Assembly: GCA_947490035.1 (NCBI GenBank)
Contig: CANLGS010000191.1
Span: 1 to 7,307, forward strand
Direction: 5' to 3'
From: Gemmataceae bacterium
GTDB taxonomy: Bacteria; Planctomycetota; Planctomycetia; Gemmatales; Gemmataceae
Length of the DNA: 7,307 bases
The notes beneath the pieces are model-generated. The model worked only from the letters and a program-made list of their open reading frames with translations. It did not search any database and was not told where the DNA came from. Both the position numbers and the translations under genes were made by a program. Below are positions 5,975 to 7,307 of the stretch, one piece after another. The number at the start of each line of letters is the position of its first letter. Position 1 is the stretch's first letter.

Positions 5975-7147
5975 CTACCGGCCGGTCGGATCGACGACGT
6001 GCAAGTTGGTGAGCTGTTCTGGGCGCTCGGCGGGCGGGAGTTGGGCCACCTGTTCAAAGTCCTTCCGCCTGGCCAAGTGACCTTTGAACACCCGGTCGAT
6101 GGCGAGCGAATGGGAATCTCGGCCGAGGCGGACGGCCTCCCGGAGGTAGGTGACAGCGCGGGCGAGGCGGTCTTCCCGACCGGCCGCGCCCGCGGTCAGC
6201 ATGAGCGCGGCCTTGTAGTACAGGTCCGCGCGGTACGGCCCTTCAGCCATGACGCCATCGAGGTCGGCGATGCACGCCTCCGGGTTCGCGTGCAACCGGG
6301 TCTTCGCATCGAAGCCGGAGTTGAACCGAGCGTAGGCCCGGTTCAGGCGCGCCGCGCGAAGTTTGGCTTCCACTGCCAGGGCGGCATCGGCCTCATCGAT
6401 GGCGAGCCGAAGGTCTTGGTCCGAGCCGCACCGGATGAGGCTGTAGGCCCGGTTGCAGTGGACCCACGCGTGCCGGTAGTTGTGTTTCTCGATTGCCTCG
6501 CCGTAGAGGGTCGCCGCCGCCTTGTGGTTGCTCACCTGGCTGTGGCAGTAGGCGAGGAAGGCGGTACTCGGGCCGTCGGGACGAATCCGGTGCGCGTCGC
6601 CGAAGTCTTTCGTCGCGCTCGCCACGTCGCCCGCCCGGAGGTAGTCGCCACCGCGGCGGAACAGATTGTCGGGGGTGGGCACGAACGGCTGAATGGTGGT
6701 GACCGCTGGTTGAGGAGCCGGCATCGTTGCCGGAACCGGCGTCCCGAGCGACAGCGCCCCGGCCGTCAGCACGGCCGCGACCACGCTGGCGCAAGCGAGG
6801 AGCGCGCGGACCCGCCGCTGGCGGCGCTGGAGGTAGCGGTCGAGTGCCCGTTCCAGAGCTGCCGCCGAGGGCCGGTGCCGGGGGTCGGCGGCGAGGCACT
6901 GGACCACAACGCGGGCCAGCGCCCGCGGCACCTCCGGGTTGATCGCGGCGATGTCGGGGACCGCGCCGGCAAGCCGCTGCAACTGGTCGCGTGCGCCCGC
7001 GACCGGGTCGTCGAGTTCCGCGGGCGGGAACGGCACGCGCCCGGTGAGCGCCTCGAAGAGGACGGCGCCGAGCGAGTACACGTCCGTCGGCGCCGGATCA
7101 CCAGCGGCGGCCTCACCGAGGAAGAAGCGGATCCGCTCGGGTGCCAT
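5975..7147 (-). CDS. Ser/Thr protein kinase C-lobe with TM helix and TPR domain, 5' truncated
   Basis: 390 codons are open from an ATG that is itself the Met of the kinase APE motif (MAPERI). Residues 1-105 are only the C-lobe of a Hanks-type kinase: APE (2-4), TDVYSLGAVLFEALTGRVPF (21-40, subdomain IX with Asp22) and RHRPS (90-94, subdomain XI arginine). Residues 114-135 form a transmembrane helix after a basic RRQRRVR stop-transfer, then comes a Pro-rich linker (136-159). About 160-365 is a TPR-like helical repeat region, expected outside the membrane. The glycine loop, VAIK lysine, HRD catalytic loop and DFG motif are all absent. Frame continues upstream as GTLPY, the normal activation-loop end, up to a TGA at 7304-7306, but with no start codon and no ribosome site before 7147. 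I infer a disrupted kinase remnant rather than an active kinase. Confidence 0.8.
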   Translation of the reverse strand: MAPERIRFFLGEAAAGDPAPTDVYSLGAVLFEALTGRVPFPPAELDDPVAGARDQLQRLAGAVPDIAAINPEVPRALARVVVQCLAADPRHRPSAAALERALDRYLQRRQRRVRALLACASVVAAVLTAGALSLGTPVPATMPAPQPAVTTIQPFVPTPDNLFRRGGDYLRAGDVASATKDFGDAHRIRPDGPSTAFLAYCHSQVSNHKAAATLYGEAIEKHNYRHAWVHCNRAYSLIRCGSDQDLRLAIDEADAALAVEAKLRAARLNRAYARFNSGFDAKTRLHANPEACIADLDGVMAEGPYRADLYYKAALMLTAGAAGREDRLARAVTYLREAVRLGRDSHSLAIDRVFKGHLARRKDFEQVAQLPPAERPEQLTNLHVVDPTGR

Positions 7148-7307
7148 GTAGGGGAGCGTGCCTACTGCTTTGCACGACTCATTTTCTCTGGTGGGTTGAA
7201 GGGTGGTCTTTGTGTTGTTGCTTGGCTTGTTGGAGGAGTTTGTGAACTGAGGTGTGTGCCCCGGACTGTTTTGCTTTCGCTTGGACGGGTCGACGCTTCT
7301 TGTTCAC
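7148..7307. other. Low-GC, G/T-skewed region replacing the kinase 5' half
   Basis: Bases 7171-7260 are 50% G+C, far below the rest of the window, and 41 of the 50 bases at 7201-7250 are G or T on the plus strand. In the kinase frame only CKAVGTLPY next to the APE motif looks like kinase. Further upstream the frame encodes a Ser/Thr/Asn/Gln/Lys-rich stretch with no DFG or HRD, then a TGA at 7304-7306. The other minus frames show no kinase motifs either. The region could be the edge of an insertion, an old deletion junction or an assembly end. Confidence 0.6.

Noticed and set aside
7164..7182. Tiny open frame MSRAKQ beginning at an ATG upstream of the kinase remnant
   Set aside because: Only six codons and out of frame with the kinase; it cannot supply a start for it.

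Overview
The window is GC-rich (roughly two-thirds G+C) and every credible gene lies on the minus strand. It looks like a Planctomycetes chromosome, most likely a Gemmata-type bacterium. Three things point there: a Ser/Thr protein kinase with a transmembrane segment and TPR tail, a short exported protein with an N-terminal LEALEWR segment followed by an Ig-like domain, and a secreted peptidase-MA-like protein. This assignment is inferred from family content, not from a search.

In the direction of transcription (right to left) the layout is as follows. At 7148-7307 there is a low-GC, G/T-skewed stretch in which a protein kinase gene loses its 5' half. At 5975-7147 is the remaining kinase C-lobe, transmembrane helix and TPR region. 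At 5767-5974 is a gene-free spacer. At 5311-5766 is the LEALEWR/Ig-like protein, at 4952-5254 a small protein of unknown function, at 3762-4886 a soluble histidine kinase with a degenerate receiver domain, and at 2341-3735 threonine synthase (thrC). At 1808-2335 is a cassette bounded by a perfect 46-bp inverted repeat that carries one gene for a GxxExxY-family (PD-(D/E)XK nuclease-like) protein. At 1000-1791 is dapB, and at 30-947 a secreted peptidase-like protein without the zinc-binding motif.

thrC and dapB belong to the two branches of the aspartate family pathway (threonine and lysine/diaminopimelate). Without the cassette they would be about 21 bp apart, so the element appears to have entered a tight thrC-dapB operon between the thrC stop and the dapB start without damaging either gene. 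Its own gene points the same way as the operon.

The most interesting feature is this inverted-repeat GxxExxY cassette: a nuclease-like gene in a mobile-looking unit with no transposase. Second is the kinase gene that begins at its APE motif beside an abrupt composition break. No tRNA, rRNA, CRISPR array or complete insertion sequence was seen.
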